Below are positions 1 through 13,700 of a DNA stretch of 64,000 bases, piece by piece; positions within the stretch are counted from its first letter, which is position 1; each line of letters opens with the position of its first letter. The position numbers were made by a program, and so were the translations under genes. The notes beneath the pieces are model-generated. The model was not told the DNA's origin. It saw only the letters and a list, made by a program, of their open reading frames with translations, and ran no database searches. Source of the DNA: Corella eumyota (lineage: Eukaryota > Chordata > Ascidiacea > Phlebobranchia > Corellidae); contig OY720103.1 of NCBI GenBank assembly GCA_963082875.1, positions 4,216,001-4,280,000 of the forward strand, in the 5' to 3' direction.

Positions 1-1892
1 GGGCCAGGCGCCAGTCTAGGCAGATATTCTTCGTTCCGGTCTGCGCGTTTCGAAGGCCGAGAAAAGAAATCCTTACCAGACCGCAAGACCGTCGACGCCG
101 TAGATAGAGCGCGTTGGTTCTCAGCTAGCAGTCGAAGAAGCAAGCGTGGGGCCTGGCTTTCGTCAAGCGAGCAAATTAAGTCACTTGTTAACAGGTTAGA
201 GGGGTGAAAGACCGAGTCGTTTTCCGTTCAGTTGGTAATCGGCATTCTTTCGATGACTGGTTAGCACTTAGTACAACAAGTTAAGCTATTTGTACGCCGT
301 GCCCAAATTCTTTAGTCTATTAGCCGCGCTAAATTAAGCTAATTGAGTCCATTTCGGTTCAGTTTTAAGTGCCTATTTTTGTTTGAGGGTGTTATCAAAG
401 GGACTCACGTAAAATAAGAATGTTTTTCCTAATAAGGGTTAGCTTTACGGTTAACTTAAAGCAAAAAGGATTGCCTTACGTTGATTTATTTATAGAAATT
501 CAGCCGCACGACGTAATGCCGATACGGGATAAACAAATAGTGTAACGGGATGACTGAAAAAAAAACATATGTACAATTGCCTAACGGAAACGATTATCAA
601 TTTAGTTACCGTTCATTTACAAAAATAAGCGGATTTGTACTGCCGTAGGCTAATAACAAATTGGTGCTTCATTTTGCTATCGAACTGCGCTAATTTGAAC
701 AAATCTGTTTGTTTAAGTTTCCAGCCAATATGATTCCAAGATGGCTGTGAAACTTAGCTTTCAAGTCAACTTGGAATCGCGACAACTGGCTACAGATTGT
801 AACAGATAGGCAGTGTAATAACAAAGTTCAAAGAAGGGCTTTAAAACAGGAAGCCAGACTTGGTTTAGTGTTCCTAATGCGGATACTTGTAAGACGCCAA
901 GTCGATTTTTTGTTGAAGTAGTTTTCGTACGGCGATTAATATCGCTTTACTGTTTACCTATCTGTGTTTTCGTGGGACGGTGTTTGCATTTCAAACAGCA
1001 GAGTGTCGAACGCACGTATTAGCGCTCTATATAACATGGTTAATCATTGCTCATCGTACTAAGAGTGGCTTGGAATTTTCGGCCGTGTTACAAAGATGAC
1101 AAAGAGTTCTATATGGACCGAGTGACGATCAGCGAGCATTTTTTCACGGCGATGCATGCGTTATAATTACCAATGTTAAGGCGAGAAGTAATTGCTGGCT
1201 TGTGCCTGTCAAATTTTGAACATCCTGCCTCGAGTAGGCAATTATCCAGCAGTCTTAACCTGATTTTGACCACTTCAACAAGGCACTCGGCAGCACTTTT
1301 TGGTGTCGTCAACGTAGTTAATGTCAATGTACGGAATGACTTAAAATTTTTCACACCTAAGCTACATAGATTAATATCCATCAAACATAGGTAAAATGGC
1401 GGGGTTTTATATGGAGAAAATGTAAATCTGTTAAGGTCAGGAAAAAAATACATTTAGTTTGTGTAGCTCTTGCTAAATTAAATCTATGTTATTTTAAATG
1501 TAGGGGTTTACGATAGTGCTTTACTATCTCTATGTGTTCTGAAATTAGTATGCGGTTTCACGGTACCTTAATCAAGTAATCCTGTTGATAAACATGTTTA
1601 AATCCAGGCTTACAAGTCTGTGAATCCATGACAAAGTAACCGTGAGAATAATAAACGGAACAAAAGAATGTTTACATTCGTCTTATGCGTTTCCTAACCA
1701 AAATTTTTTATTTTCATGTAGATATATTAAAAATTGTTAAAATTTGTTTATAATAGAAGGGATGTAAAATTAAATTTGTTTCATGAAATAAATATGGGAA
1801 ACTATATTCAAGACGAAAACGAAAATGAGAATATCTGCCTAAAAATATGTCAACTTTGCCGTCAGAACAGAACATTAGCTAACAAGAGCAAA
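1..1892 (+). other. Non-coding upstream region of the BMP gene
   Basis: No exon with recognisable protein similarity was found here. The first ~1 kb is less AT-rich than most of the window and may hold 5' UTR exons or the promoter of the BMP gene. A good splice acceptor (pyrimidine-rich, ending TGTAG at 1721) lies 172 bases before the chosen start codon, so the coding exon probably begins at 1722 and joins an upstream non-coding exon or a trans-spliced leader. Several short upstream ATGs lie between 1722 and 1893. Confidence 0.5.
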
Positions 1893-4800
1893 ATGCTTAT
1901 TTATCCGAAAATTCACAGACTTACGTTTTCCAACATTTTTATTCTTTTGATTTTATTTTTTACAATAACAAGTAACGCGTACGTTTTAACACACGAAGGC
2001 CCAACTCAGACGCATTTGTACAAGCGAATTGTCGGGCGACAAAGGCGGGATATTCAGCGGGAAATTTTGTCATTGCTCGGCCTTAGTCACCGGCCTCGTC
2101 CTAACACCGTGAGGGGCTTTGAAAAGACATCCGCGCCGCTGTACATGCTCGGCCTATACAGCACAACGTCGCATTTAGACAGTGTTAATACGCGATACAA
2201 CTTGGCGACCAATAAACCATTTTTTCAACGTAAAGACAGGCCACAAAATGACCAGCCCTATTTTGACCAAGTTGCCACTAATCGCTACCCAGGGGGCAGC
2301 TCGTACGACTCGCAAGGTGGCAACCACTTTCCTGGAGAGGCCTCAAGGGATAACATACAACAGTACATGTCGGCGAGCGGATTTCGAACCAACGAAGTCG
2401 GGCGCTTCGAAAGTGAAAACGCTATTCCAGAGTACGACGGCGTTGTTAGCAACGATGTGGAAAGAAGGCTGATCGACCAATCGGATTTGGTTATCAGTTT
2501 TATTAACACAAAACAACAAAAAGGTTAGAGTAAATGTCACCTAGAACTATATATAAATATTCAAGTGTAAATGATAATAAGCCCCCTTTTCCATTAAAGT
2601 AAATAGCCATTTAAAAAGATAGGTTTAGCAATTCTCTTCAATGCAAAACATCTAAGGAAATATGATCCCATGTTTGTCTATTTTTGACTTAACCTACTAC
2701 AGGCTAAGTGATTTGTCGCTACGTGGGCAATGACATCATAAGTACTTCATTATTTACGACACAATGGGAAATAGGCCTTTGAAGTTTTAGGCATGTTTTC
2801 TTAGTCTCAGATTTTGGGAAATTCTTTTTTTCTATAAAATAATTTGATAGTCTTTATTTGTGTGACAAAAAGAATTATTTTAAAGATTGATGTATCTTTA
2901 AAATACAAACGTTACTTGTAAATACTTTAATTTCATACTCAAAGTAAATTATAATAGGATATCCTAAAAGTGTAAAACCAACAGCATTTCATTTCTATCC
3001 TTATAAATTAATTTATACAACTTAAAATTACTAAAGGATCTACATAACAATAACATTTATATAACACTCTGTGGGAAAACTTTACAGTTAGTTTGTTATT
3101 ACTAGGTCTGGACGAAAATTACTCCAAACAAACAAAAGAGATGATCAAGCGACAGAAGTCGTTTCATTTCGACGTACGACAAATTCCCACCGATTCGGAG
3201 CCGACTTCAACAAAATTTCGCTTATATAAGGATGTTAGCGACCGAACTCTGGGCAACTCTAGCTTAAGAGTGGGCGTCTATCATACGACCGTCAACGAGC
3301 AAGGAAGGTTAGCGAATGTCATTTTGTTGACAACGATTTTTTAGATGTAAAAAAGCACTTGTAATATTTATGCTGTAGGCTTAAAATAAACTATAACAAG
3401 GGCCATTTACAATAATACATAAAACCAGGCTAGCATTAAACTATTTCAACTTGTGTTGTTCATTTGGAATTTTAAATTGAAATTTCAAACAGTTTAAAAT
3501 GAATTGCAATAAATTTGTGCACTCCATTTTGTTTTTGAAAAAAAAACAATTATTCCATTCAGACAACATGTTTCATATCTTGATATATTTGTAAACGTAA
3601 CATAAAGCAAGACCAAAGCAAACACATTTTAAAATACATTAGCTCATGCCAGACAAATTAGTTCAAGTTAAAACAAGTACAAACAAAAATAGTGTACAGA
3701 CTTGAAGGATTTATGGTCTAAAGGATCTTGGTAATGGTTTGGCTCGCCCCTTGAACACATAACATATTGACATAGTTGATACCTTTTAGTGCGGATCTTC
3801 GGTTGATTGGAACAAGGTTGGTTTCTGCGGAACAGGAAGGATGGTTGGTATATGATGTCAATGATGCTTTGAGAGAGTGGTGCCAATATAGACGTGGCAG
3901 TTTGGGATTAAAAGTTTCGGTCGAAACCTTAAACGGTAAGACTTTGCCAATATATGTTGTATATTATCAATCATTGTATAACATTCAAGCAAATTCAGTT
4001 ATGTACATACATTAATAAATAATAGGGCTTGACCTTTAACAAGCATTTGCTATGTTTAAACAAATCCAGTTGTAGACATACATCGAAATCTGATAAATGT
4101 TGACCTTTACCAATCTTTGTCTTAGTTTAGCAAGTTCAGTTGTGGACAATAGACTGTTAACTGATAAGTCTGAAACTTTACAAAACTTCTGCTCTGTATA
4201 ATTATTAAAACAACAACTAAGCAAGTTAAGTTGTGGACATACCTGGACAAAAATGTGTTAACCAACCTTTGCCTTGTTTTTGCCAACCTTTGCCTTGTTT
4301 TACAAAGTATCTCCACAACTGAATAAGGTTCTTTTTAACATGTTTAGGAAGAAATGTAAAGAGTCACAAAGGTGGGATCGTTGGCAGAAAGGGAGATCCG
4401 ACCAAGCAAGCATTCCTGGTTGCGTTTTTCACGCACGACGAACAGACTATTCGACCACCAAGGAGATACCAACGTTCGATCTCAGAGGACGAAGAAATGG
4501 AGGAGGAGTTGGACGAAGAAGAGGGTATTTGACGCCATAAAGTTATTAATATTGCGTCACAATTTATTACTATCAGTACAGACTGTATTATTATTTTATT
4601 ATCTCTGCCTAATGTATTAATTTATGTATTTTCTACTTAAAGGTTTTGATGACGAAGAAGAAGAAGATGGCGAAGAATACGATGACGTCACTGAAGAAGA
4701 TGACATAGACATGTCTTTATCAAATGCAACGTTGGTGGAAACAAGCGAAGAAGGTTAGTAGACAAAAGTTATATCAAAAAAACGAGCGTCTATATTTACT

Positions 4801-6513
4801 TTTAATCTGATTTTTTTAGAAGGCGCTGTAAACGAAGTCGAGCTTGAAGCTGAAGATGACGTCACAATCACGTCACCAAACGAGACAATCACGCGGGCTC
4901 CTGTGAGGAGAACCACGGAAGCTGAAAGAGGACAAACCAATAAGAGGAGAGCCAAGGGAAATCGGAAAAAGAAAGGTGAGAAGTTATGACTTGTGCCACA
5001 CACGATTTTTAACACCAGGTCATTTTATTTATTTAATCCAGTCACGTGAGACTAAACAAACAGTTTAAAATTGTCGGCGGGAAGCTGTAAACCAGCAATG
5101 AATATGTAATGAGGTTAACCTAAGTTCATAAATTGCGAGCACATCTGGTCGGGTTACATCTAATGGGGTCACTTAATCTTAATGCGATTTTGCTAAATTG
5201 CGCAAGCGGTATGTTTATTGTTTGTTTAAATGTGTGTGGAGAAAAACGTTGCTTTATCTTGTGTGTTGTTTGTGTTAGAAAATGTAATTGACAGCCACTT
5301 GATAAGTCCCATATCCCTAAACACTACGTTTGGATACCACCAGGCAAGATGTAATATCGCTGTAAGACCAGGACCACTTAGCTAGGCTTTAACTCTTTCG
5401 CCATAAAAATCATTAGGCCCCGGTAGAGTTTAATAGGAAAGTGGCGCTTTGGGTCGGTACAGGATTACCGCATTCTCTTTAAGGATGGCTAGATTTAGTG
5501 TCGCTGCAGGAAACGCTTAAGCGAACCAGAGACGCGAACAACAAATAGACCCACACGTCATTTCTATGTCAGGCTGTTTCTGGTAAATAAAGCAACCCCT
5601 GGTTTAAAAAGGATGCAAAATCACTTGCCGATGTATTTCAAGTGGTCTTGCGCTTCGGGTTACGTTTTTAACTGGACTGGAATGTGTTAACAATGTTAGA
5701 AATAGTTGCTGTTTAATGAGCATGAGTAGAGAAATTAGCTCCAATGTTTGGACAACTTTCTTCTGGGTGCATTTGCAAACCGTATGCAGAAAAATTGCTT
5801 TGAGTTACATAAGTGCAATTAAACCTGCGCAATATTCAAAACAAAGACAATGTACAGAATTATTAAAGTTAGGATTTGAAATTTTGCTGTCATATTAATA
5901 AAAAAATATTTTAATCTACGTTTGCTTGGTTAAAGCAAATTTTTTTTACTTTGGTATTGCTTTTAGGTCGAAGAAAAAATAAGAAGAAAAATCGGTCCCG
6001 TAAGAAAAAATATTCTGGTCCTTGTCACATGGAATCGCTTTTTGTCAATTTTGAAGATATTGGTTGGCAGGTAACAAACATAGGACCACGCTTAACAATT
6101 GTCATTACTAGGGTTAGGATTAAGGCGCTACGCCATTCTTTAACGTTAGAGCAATATTTAGTAGATAAACGATTACCTTATAAGGCTTACTGTTTTTATT
6201 TATGGGGTGCCATTCCGCCATAAACTAATACTAGTACATACGTATTTAGGATTGGATTATGGCACCGCTAGGTTACTCAGCTTACCAGTGTCTTGGCGAA
6301 TGCGACTTTCCGCTGAATCCACCTATGAATGCTACAAACCATGCGATCGTCCAATCCCTCGTTCATTTGGTTAAATTGTTCGACAAGTTACCTAAACCTT
6401 GCTGCGTGCCTTCAAAACTCGACGAAATGTCGGTGTTATATTACAACGACAACTCCACCGTTGTTTATAAGAAATATAAACACATGATAGCGAGAGCGTG
6501 CGGGTGTAGCTAG
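1893..6513 (+). CDS. BMP5-8 (BMP5/7-like): BMP5/6/7/8-type TGF-beta ligand precursor
   Basis: Secreted TGF-beta family growth factor precursor. Eight exons read in phase: 1893-2523, 3106-3307, 3790-3935, 4348-4524, 4643-4753, 4820-4975, 5967-6070, 6250-6513 (596 aa). A hydrophobic signal segment follows the start Met. The prodomain shows typical BMP5-8 blocks: [44 protein letters not shown] and FLVAFF. The C-terminal cystine-knot domain has all seven cysteines (CHMES, CLGEC, PKPCC, CGC), the MNATNH glycosylation site and ends RACGCS. An in-frame ATG at 1794 would add 33 residues; 1893 is preferred because it puts the signal peptide at the N-terminus. Oddity: exons 5 and 6 encode a long acidic stretch, followed by a very basic run before the cystine knot, so the precursor is about 160 residues longer than human BMP7. 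Confidence 0.93.
4030..4310. repeat. Diverged ~70-bp tandem repeat in BMP intron 3
   Basis: Three or so imperfect units share the pieces 'gttgacctttaccaa', 'aagttcagttgtgga' and 'ctgataa'. A short doublet of 'ccaacctttgccttgttttt' closes the block. Units are well diverged, so this is an old local duplication. It lies wholly inside intron 3. Confidence 0.45.
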
Positions 6514-7709
6514 GCTCCTGCGCGCCCACTGACGGCAAGCAAGAGTCTCGTTTAACGAGGTTATTTTTTATTTTTTTCAAGACAACAACATAAACTCAGA
6601 TATACGGCCATATCGCTATGACAACAACGCTAATAGATAATCATCTTTGTTTAAAAATAATAATAATAAAGAAAAAAAAGGAACACGAAAAAAATCGCTA
6701 CAGCGAAAAAGTAAAACAAAAAACGGTGAATAATATATTTAAGAACAAATACCACGAAAGGGGAACATCTTTTTCTACGTTTTTTTTTTCTTGAAACTTT
6801 TAACTTATTCGAATGACGAACGCGCCGGCGAGCACACAACGAAACATGACGTCACGATAGCTATGACGTCACAGACAATATCTATCGACACTCATGACAT
6901 CACAAAAAAGGTCGGGTTAAAACAAGTGGTAAAAAAATGTTTTTCTTCGTCTTCGAAAATTGGATTCTTCCAGCTTACAGTGTATTTCTTGCGGCCGCTA
7001 GATGCCGCGCGTGTGCAAGGACCTCGCCACGGCACAGAATAAAATTTTATTTTGAATATATATATATAATAATAATAAGAATAACGAAAGAACAATATAT
7101 TAAGTATCTATGGGAGGAATAAATTATACCTATAATATATTAATATGTATGTATATATATATATATATAGAAAGCGTAAACGTATGAGTAAGTAGGTAGG
7201 CGCATAAGAAAGTGCTTTGAAAAGCTTAGCGTTCGAACGAGGCCGTAAAAAAAACAAAAAATATATAACCAGCGTCTTAAAAAATGTGTTTAAAACGTCC
7301 TTAAGTGCCAGGAACTGAACAAAAAAAGAACTAAAAACATGCAACAAATTTAACACTGTCAGACAGGGGAGTATGTATAAATATATATATATACCACTTA
7401 AATAACTAGCATCTTGTTAGGGTTTTGGGTAAGCAGCCAAAGGATGTTAAATCGAGCAGCACTTTGTATGTATGAAGACCTAGTGAGTGTTACAACCTTA
7501 AAGTTCAACGGTGTTGGATATAAATATATATGTAAGTCATGTAATACTGTTGTCAAAAGAACCTTTAACAAAATATACAGTGGGGCTTTGACTAGATAAA
7601 AACCGGGGTAGAGGGGTGAATAATACTGCTGAACATATTATCTAAATATATGGGGTGGGGTTGGGGTAAGGTGGGGTATTAAGGGGGTTATAAATAGTAA
7701 TAAAGGGGG
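6514..7709. other. 3' UTRs between convergent BMP and CELF genes
   Basis: No coding sequence seen. The region contains AT microsatellites (around 7050-7075 and 7145-7170), several AATAAA-type signals (7039 and 7117 areas) that could end the BMP transcript, and a short G-rich stretch at 7650-7710 next to the CELF stop codon. The ORFs here are low-complexity shadows. Confidence 0.5.
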
Positions 7710-10700
7710 TTAGTAAGACTTGGAATCGGATTTGCAGCGTTTCAGCTGAACCTTGAGTCGTTTCATTCCGATCTGGTATCCATGCATGGTTTGTATTGCA
7801 TGTTGAGCAGATACAGGATTGTCGTAACTAACAAAACCTGTCACGACGACAAATATAAGTCTTAACAAAAGTGTCTTTTATGGTGAACAGTCAATTTAAC
7901 CCAAAAACAACTTAACCCAAAGTGAATTTAACCCTTGTGGTGCTTTTTTATTAAGATAAAACAACAAATAATCGTTGTAATTTATTTGTCTAGAGCTAAG
8001 TTGTCGTCGAGAACAGTTGTCTTTGGGTTGAATTGGCATTGAACCCATGTCCTAACTTACCTTATACAATATAGATCTTTGTTTGGACATTTTAACAACA
8101 ATAGTTACCTTTTGATAAATACTATAAGTTGCCAAATAGGTCAAATTAATAAAATAATTTCTAAAAAAATTAAGGAAAAAAGTTGTCATCCTTACCAAAA
8201 CATTTGCTTAAATTAGTTTGTTTGTCGATGAAAACTTTCGCTGAAATGACCGAGCCGAAGGACATGAACGCCTGCATCAAGTCATGGTCAGTAAACTGGG
8301 CCGGAAGATGATAAATAAATAAGTTGGAGCCCTCCGGACCTAAATCAAAAAAAAAAAAATTTTTAACAAATTTGCTGCCTTTAATTTTTATTTTTCCTCA
8401 ATGAAAAAGATGCCACCTTTACATCCTAATTACAAGAGTGACAAAGATCTTTATGGCAATGTTAAAGGCCTTATCCACTTTAAACCACTAAACAAACCTA
8501 ACAAAAGCTATTAAAAAAAATTTCAAACTAATTTAAAAAAAAATTAGTAAAAAATAAAAAATTTGTAAATTTACCTTCTCTATGGCTTCCTGCGGGAGAT
8601 GTATTATGTGCAAGCATAGGTTGATTATACAGACCCTGGTTGTTAGGGACAAGTGAAGATAACATGTTGGAAGTTGAGATCCCTGTGCTGGACGTCTCGT
8701 AGTTGCTTCCACCTAAGCTTATGTGATCAAACGGACTTGTTGATGTTACACCATTACTTGTGGTTGAACTTTGATATACAGCTGAAAAAAAAGATTAAAT
8801 GAAATAATTAACTCAATCTGGTTCTAATAATAAAAACATCAAAAATAAAATGCTAATGAAGTGAAATGGGGGTAGTAAAAATATGGTAAAAAATATTGAA
8901 AATGCAGTAAAAAATTAGTAAAATTAGAGTAAAAATTGTGAAAATTTGGTAAAAAAATGGTGAGAATATTGTGAAAAAATAATTAGAATATGGTAAAAAA
9001 AATAGTTAAAACATGATAAAAAAATAGAGAAACATGGTAAAAAATTGTGAAAATATGGTAAAAAATTGAAAATGTGGTAAAAAAAATTGCGAAAATATGG
9101 TAAAAAAATGAAAATGTGGTAAAAAAAGGTAAAAATATGGTTAAAATTTGGGAAAATATGGTAAAAAAATTGAGCATTAATGCTAAGTGAACTTACAAGT
9201 TTGATTATTCCATGGCGGAGTGGTTAAACTACGAACACTAGATACACCTACAATATATTAAAACATGAGTGAAAATTATTGGCATGATAATAAAGTGCAA
9301 GGCACTACTACTACTAATAACATGGGAGAGCACAGAAATTATTCAAGATAAGGGTAATACTATAATTTAAACCTAAAAAAATATCAGATTTCAGGTTCTG
9401 TGTGGTCTTGTGTTTTAAGTAAAAAGCTTTTAGATATGTAAAAAGTCCATCCTTAGGTCGGAATTTTAATTGTCACAATATGGTCACAACCCTTGACTGA
9501 TAATTGCCAGCGGTAATTTAGCAGTAGACCAAAAAACGGTAGTTTTAATTATTTTGTAGGCCTATAAATTAATTTGACATATACATTGTCTACTAAGCTC
9601 TTTTATATGTAGATGACATTTTAAATGATCTAAAATTACTATGTTAAATTATAATAAATATAAAGCATGGATGATTAAAAAATAACTAGTAGCTAGATTA
9701 AATAAAAGTAGAGTATGGACAAATTTAGAGTATGCATAAAAGTTCTAGGTGCTACTTTATCATTAATTATTCAACGCTAAAACAACATTGGCATTTTCTG
9801 TAAAAATTGGCACACAATTTTTGCACATAACTATGCAAAAAATATATAGACTAAAGTGCAATATTTAAAAAAATATAGAAAATTTAAATTTTTATTTTTG
9901 GAGGGATTTTCTGTATTATGGACTAATTTGATAAAAATAGTTCAATAAAAAAATGACGCCATATGTTTTATTGATTACAATTTCTAATAATAGACAGTTT
10001 TTGTTGCTATAATTATTGAGAAAGGTAATTTAAATGTTTGTCATTATGAATATAGCTTAAATTACGGTTTAAAAACTGGTTGGATTTAATTTTTGTACCC
10101 TAAAATACATTTAAAAAAATTTTTGGGCCATAAGTTTATGAATTTTAAATACTAAATTAGATATACTATATATTTAAACCTATTGTACAGTCTTTTAATT
10201 CATTATCTACACAGCCAAAATCAAGTGACTTGAATTACTCATAGTTTTAAGTCATGTGTGCCAGTCTATAATAATAGTCAATCTTCTGGTGGGGATTTCA
10301 AGTGTTGTAATATGGTCGCAACTCTTAACTAACATTTACCCTTGATAGGTTTACCTGCGCACCACAAATGGCAGTTTTCGTACGTGGTGTATATATATAC
10401 ATATTAGTATGGTTGAAACTAAATCTTAAAATGGCTTTATAACCTCTAAAAATGGCTGTGGTCATCACAATTTAATTTTCAAAAAATATTAGAAATAATG
10501 AACACCAAAAACCAGGTAACCATATTTTTTGTGGGACGTAGAAAGTACTTAGTTAGCGTAGTACGTGTATACAAGCTAGTACTTTCTACGTCATCACAAA
10601 CAGGGCTTCCCTTTTTTTAAATTAAATTATTTTTTTTTTGTTTAACTTAAAAAGTATATTAGTCAAATTATTTAGAGTTAAAACCATTTTTGTATTCAGT

Positions 10701-13700
10701 GACACCAACTTTATCAATTTCTGAGTTAAAAAATTGCCAATATAGGACTTTAACATGTTTATTGTGAATCATAGACTATGTGTTTATTTTACTTAAATTA
10801 CCAATCATGTTATATTAAAAAAAAACAACATAGTGAACTTATATTACCTTGGTTATTGTTATGAAAGCCATTACTTGTTGGTGATGTAGGTTGTTGTTGC
10901 TGGTTTAATATTATCTGGGCTGCTGCAGCTGCTAGGGCCAAGGCTTGCTGTGATTGTGCTGCATAAGAACAAAAAATTAAATTAAAAATTTTCGAAGTTT
11001 TTTTTTTTTAATTTTTTTTGTAATTAAGAGTTAGTTAATAATAATAAATATTTTATGCACTCGTTTAGCACCTACACCTGTTTATATTAACAACAAACTT
11101 TTAGGATATATTTGTTTTTATTTACAATCTTTGTAACGTTTTATAAAAACGGTTTTAAAACATAAACACACCACTCTGTCGTAGCAAACTTTTATTATTA
11201 TAACAAAAATTAAATGTAAAATAATAAGCTGGTTAACATACCTTGATTATTAGTGCTAGACATTGGAAATTGATTGTTGTTGTTGTGCAATGATAAAGTT
11301 TGTAACATCTAAAAATAAAATTAATTATTAATACGAATTGAACCCATTTTTTTAATTTTATGAAAAAAATTTAGGGTATATAAATACAAAAATTTGTTCA
11401 CTCAAAACCTAAATACATGTAAAGTGTGTTAATATTTAATACTAGTCTAAGTCGGCCATGCGGTCAGGATTTTAATTTGTAATATGGCTGCAACTCCTAA
11501 CTAATATTCAGTTGCAATAAGTTACCCGTGCACCACAAATGGCAGTTTTATTTTTATTGCAGGCCTATATATTGAAAAATTATATATATCGCCCACCAAG
11601 CTCCATTATATTTAAACTTGAATAACTTTGAATATTAACTTTTTAGATTCAATTTTATCGGTTATTAGAAAAAAAATAAATAGGTTTTCAATAACCAGTT
11701 AATTTCCATTCATTTTTCATTAAATTTTATGAATAGGTGACTTACAGGGGCCAGGGCCGCAATATTTTTCCACTGGTTAGTCAGCTGGTTAAGTTGTTGA
11801 GCTAATTGGGATTGGACTTTTTTCCGTTCTTTGTCTTTGGGTGAGTCAGCAATTTTGACAACAATAGGCGCAGAACATCCCTGCGTGAAAACAATCGAAA
11901 CGAGAAATTACCAAAACTTTTCAGGCTACCAGGAAACGCTTTTCAATATGGCAGCAATTTTTTTTAATAAGTAGAAAGTAGCAACAGATAGATGGGCAGT
12001 AATTTTTTTGAAAACATATGGTTAAAAAAAAATACCAATAAAATTCAAAAAAAAAATTCGAATTAAATAACCTAGAAAACTTCAAACTTATTTATACTTA
12101 AAAATATGATAAAATAAGAATTTTAAATACATTTAAATTCCTTATAAAAATTTTTAAACATTTAAATTTGTTACATTTTTAAATTAACACATTTAACTTA
12201 ATTTAGAGTTGTGTTGATTCCAATACACTCACGGCTAATAACAGAAAAGTGTTTTACATACCTCCATAGTTGTGGACTGGTGCATACTTCTAATAGCATT
12301 CTGTGCAGAAACTTTGTTGGTGTAAGTTATAAATGCACAACCCTTGCTCACGCTGTCCGAATTTACTAAAACCTAAATACAAATAAAATTAAAGATATTA
12401 CAGCGTGTGGTGCAAGTGGTAATTACCACATAAAACATTTGTGACCATATTTTAACACTTTAGAGACTGCCAGCCTGTAGAGTGTGCAACTGCCTAGTAC
12501 AACCCAGGTAAATAAAATATTGTCATACAAATCACTATCTAGCCCAATTAGGCTTTAAAAAATAAATGAAACTTACCCTACATTCTTCTATAGTACCAAA
12601 CTGACTGAACATCACTCTGAGATCCTGTTCGCCTAATTTTTTACTGATCATTCCGACAAATAATTTTCGGTCTTCACTCTTGTTTTCCGAGTCAGCAGGC
12701 TTCATTTGGACACAGTGGTGCATCTAAATAATTTCACAGAGTTTTTAATTTGTTAAAAAAAATTAAAAAAAAAATATTTTTAAAATTTTTTTGAATAACA
12801 CTAACCCAAATTTATTTTTATTAGCAACAAAATGATTTCTAATTAACATGGCACATTTAAATCCTTAAAGTTTTTAATCATTTATTTATCTGCACATAAA
12901 AGGTGACACAACTTTAAATGATATAGACTTAAACTAAAACCATAAAAGCCTATATTTAGCAAGATTCAGTAAATTATTGTTTTATTGATTTAATATAAAA
13001 CAGTTAAAACTTGGTTTTAACAAACTACCCTGAACCGAAATAACCTTTTAAAATTTATTGATTTCATGGTTTTACTTACACCCTGTAAAGTTTTAATATT
13101 GTGTAGGGCGTTTTGAGCGTCTAGAGCTGATTTTCTTGTATAGAAGGTAACAAAACAACACCCTAAAAAATCAAATAAAAATTTTAAAAAGTGTTGAAGT
13201 CAGCATTAAATTTAAAAAAAAATTACATCGAACCATATTATATACATTTTAAATATAGGCGTCGTTATAGCTTTAATGGTATAAATAACAACACTATTTG
13301 TTTTAATCTATAAGGTGTGGTAACCAATGTATGTACATTTTTTAATTATTTAATGGATTATGTCACTTCTATGTGTTCTAAAAATAGCCGAATAAACTCG
13401 GAGAAAAAACTACACGTGGCCGTTATGAAAGTGGGAATGCGGCCTGACCCTCTACACCAAAAAAACAAGAGCCCTCAACAAGCTTTAACCAGCTTCTAAA
13501 TTGGTTTAAAAATTATTTCTAGTAGGTAGAAAGTATTGAAAGTATGATTGATGTAACAATTTCGCAAAAAAAAAAATTGCCAAGTTTGCAATTTGCAATT
13601 TTTTTTAAGAGAATATAAAATGCAAATAAAGGTTGCTCAAAAACCCAAACTTTAAACATGGGCATTTTAACTATTGTAACATAATAAAATTATTGAATTA

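Noticed and set aside
1109-1453. Overlapping ORFs on both strands (114 aa minus, 73 aa plus) upstream of the BMP gene
   Set aside because: No recognisable domain, no splice logic joining them to other exons, and reciprocal strands of the same stretch; treated as chance ORFs.
8983-9177. 64-aa ORF of Phe, Ile, Thr repeats
   Set aside because: Artefact of the A-rich quasi-repeat in CELF intron 9.
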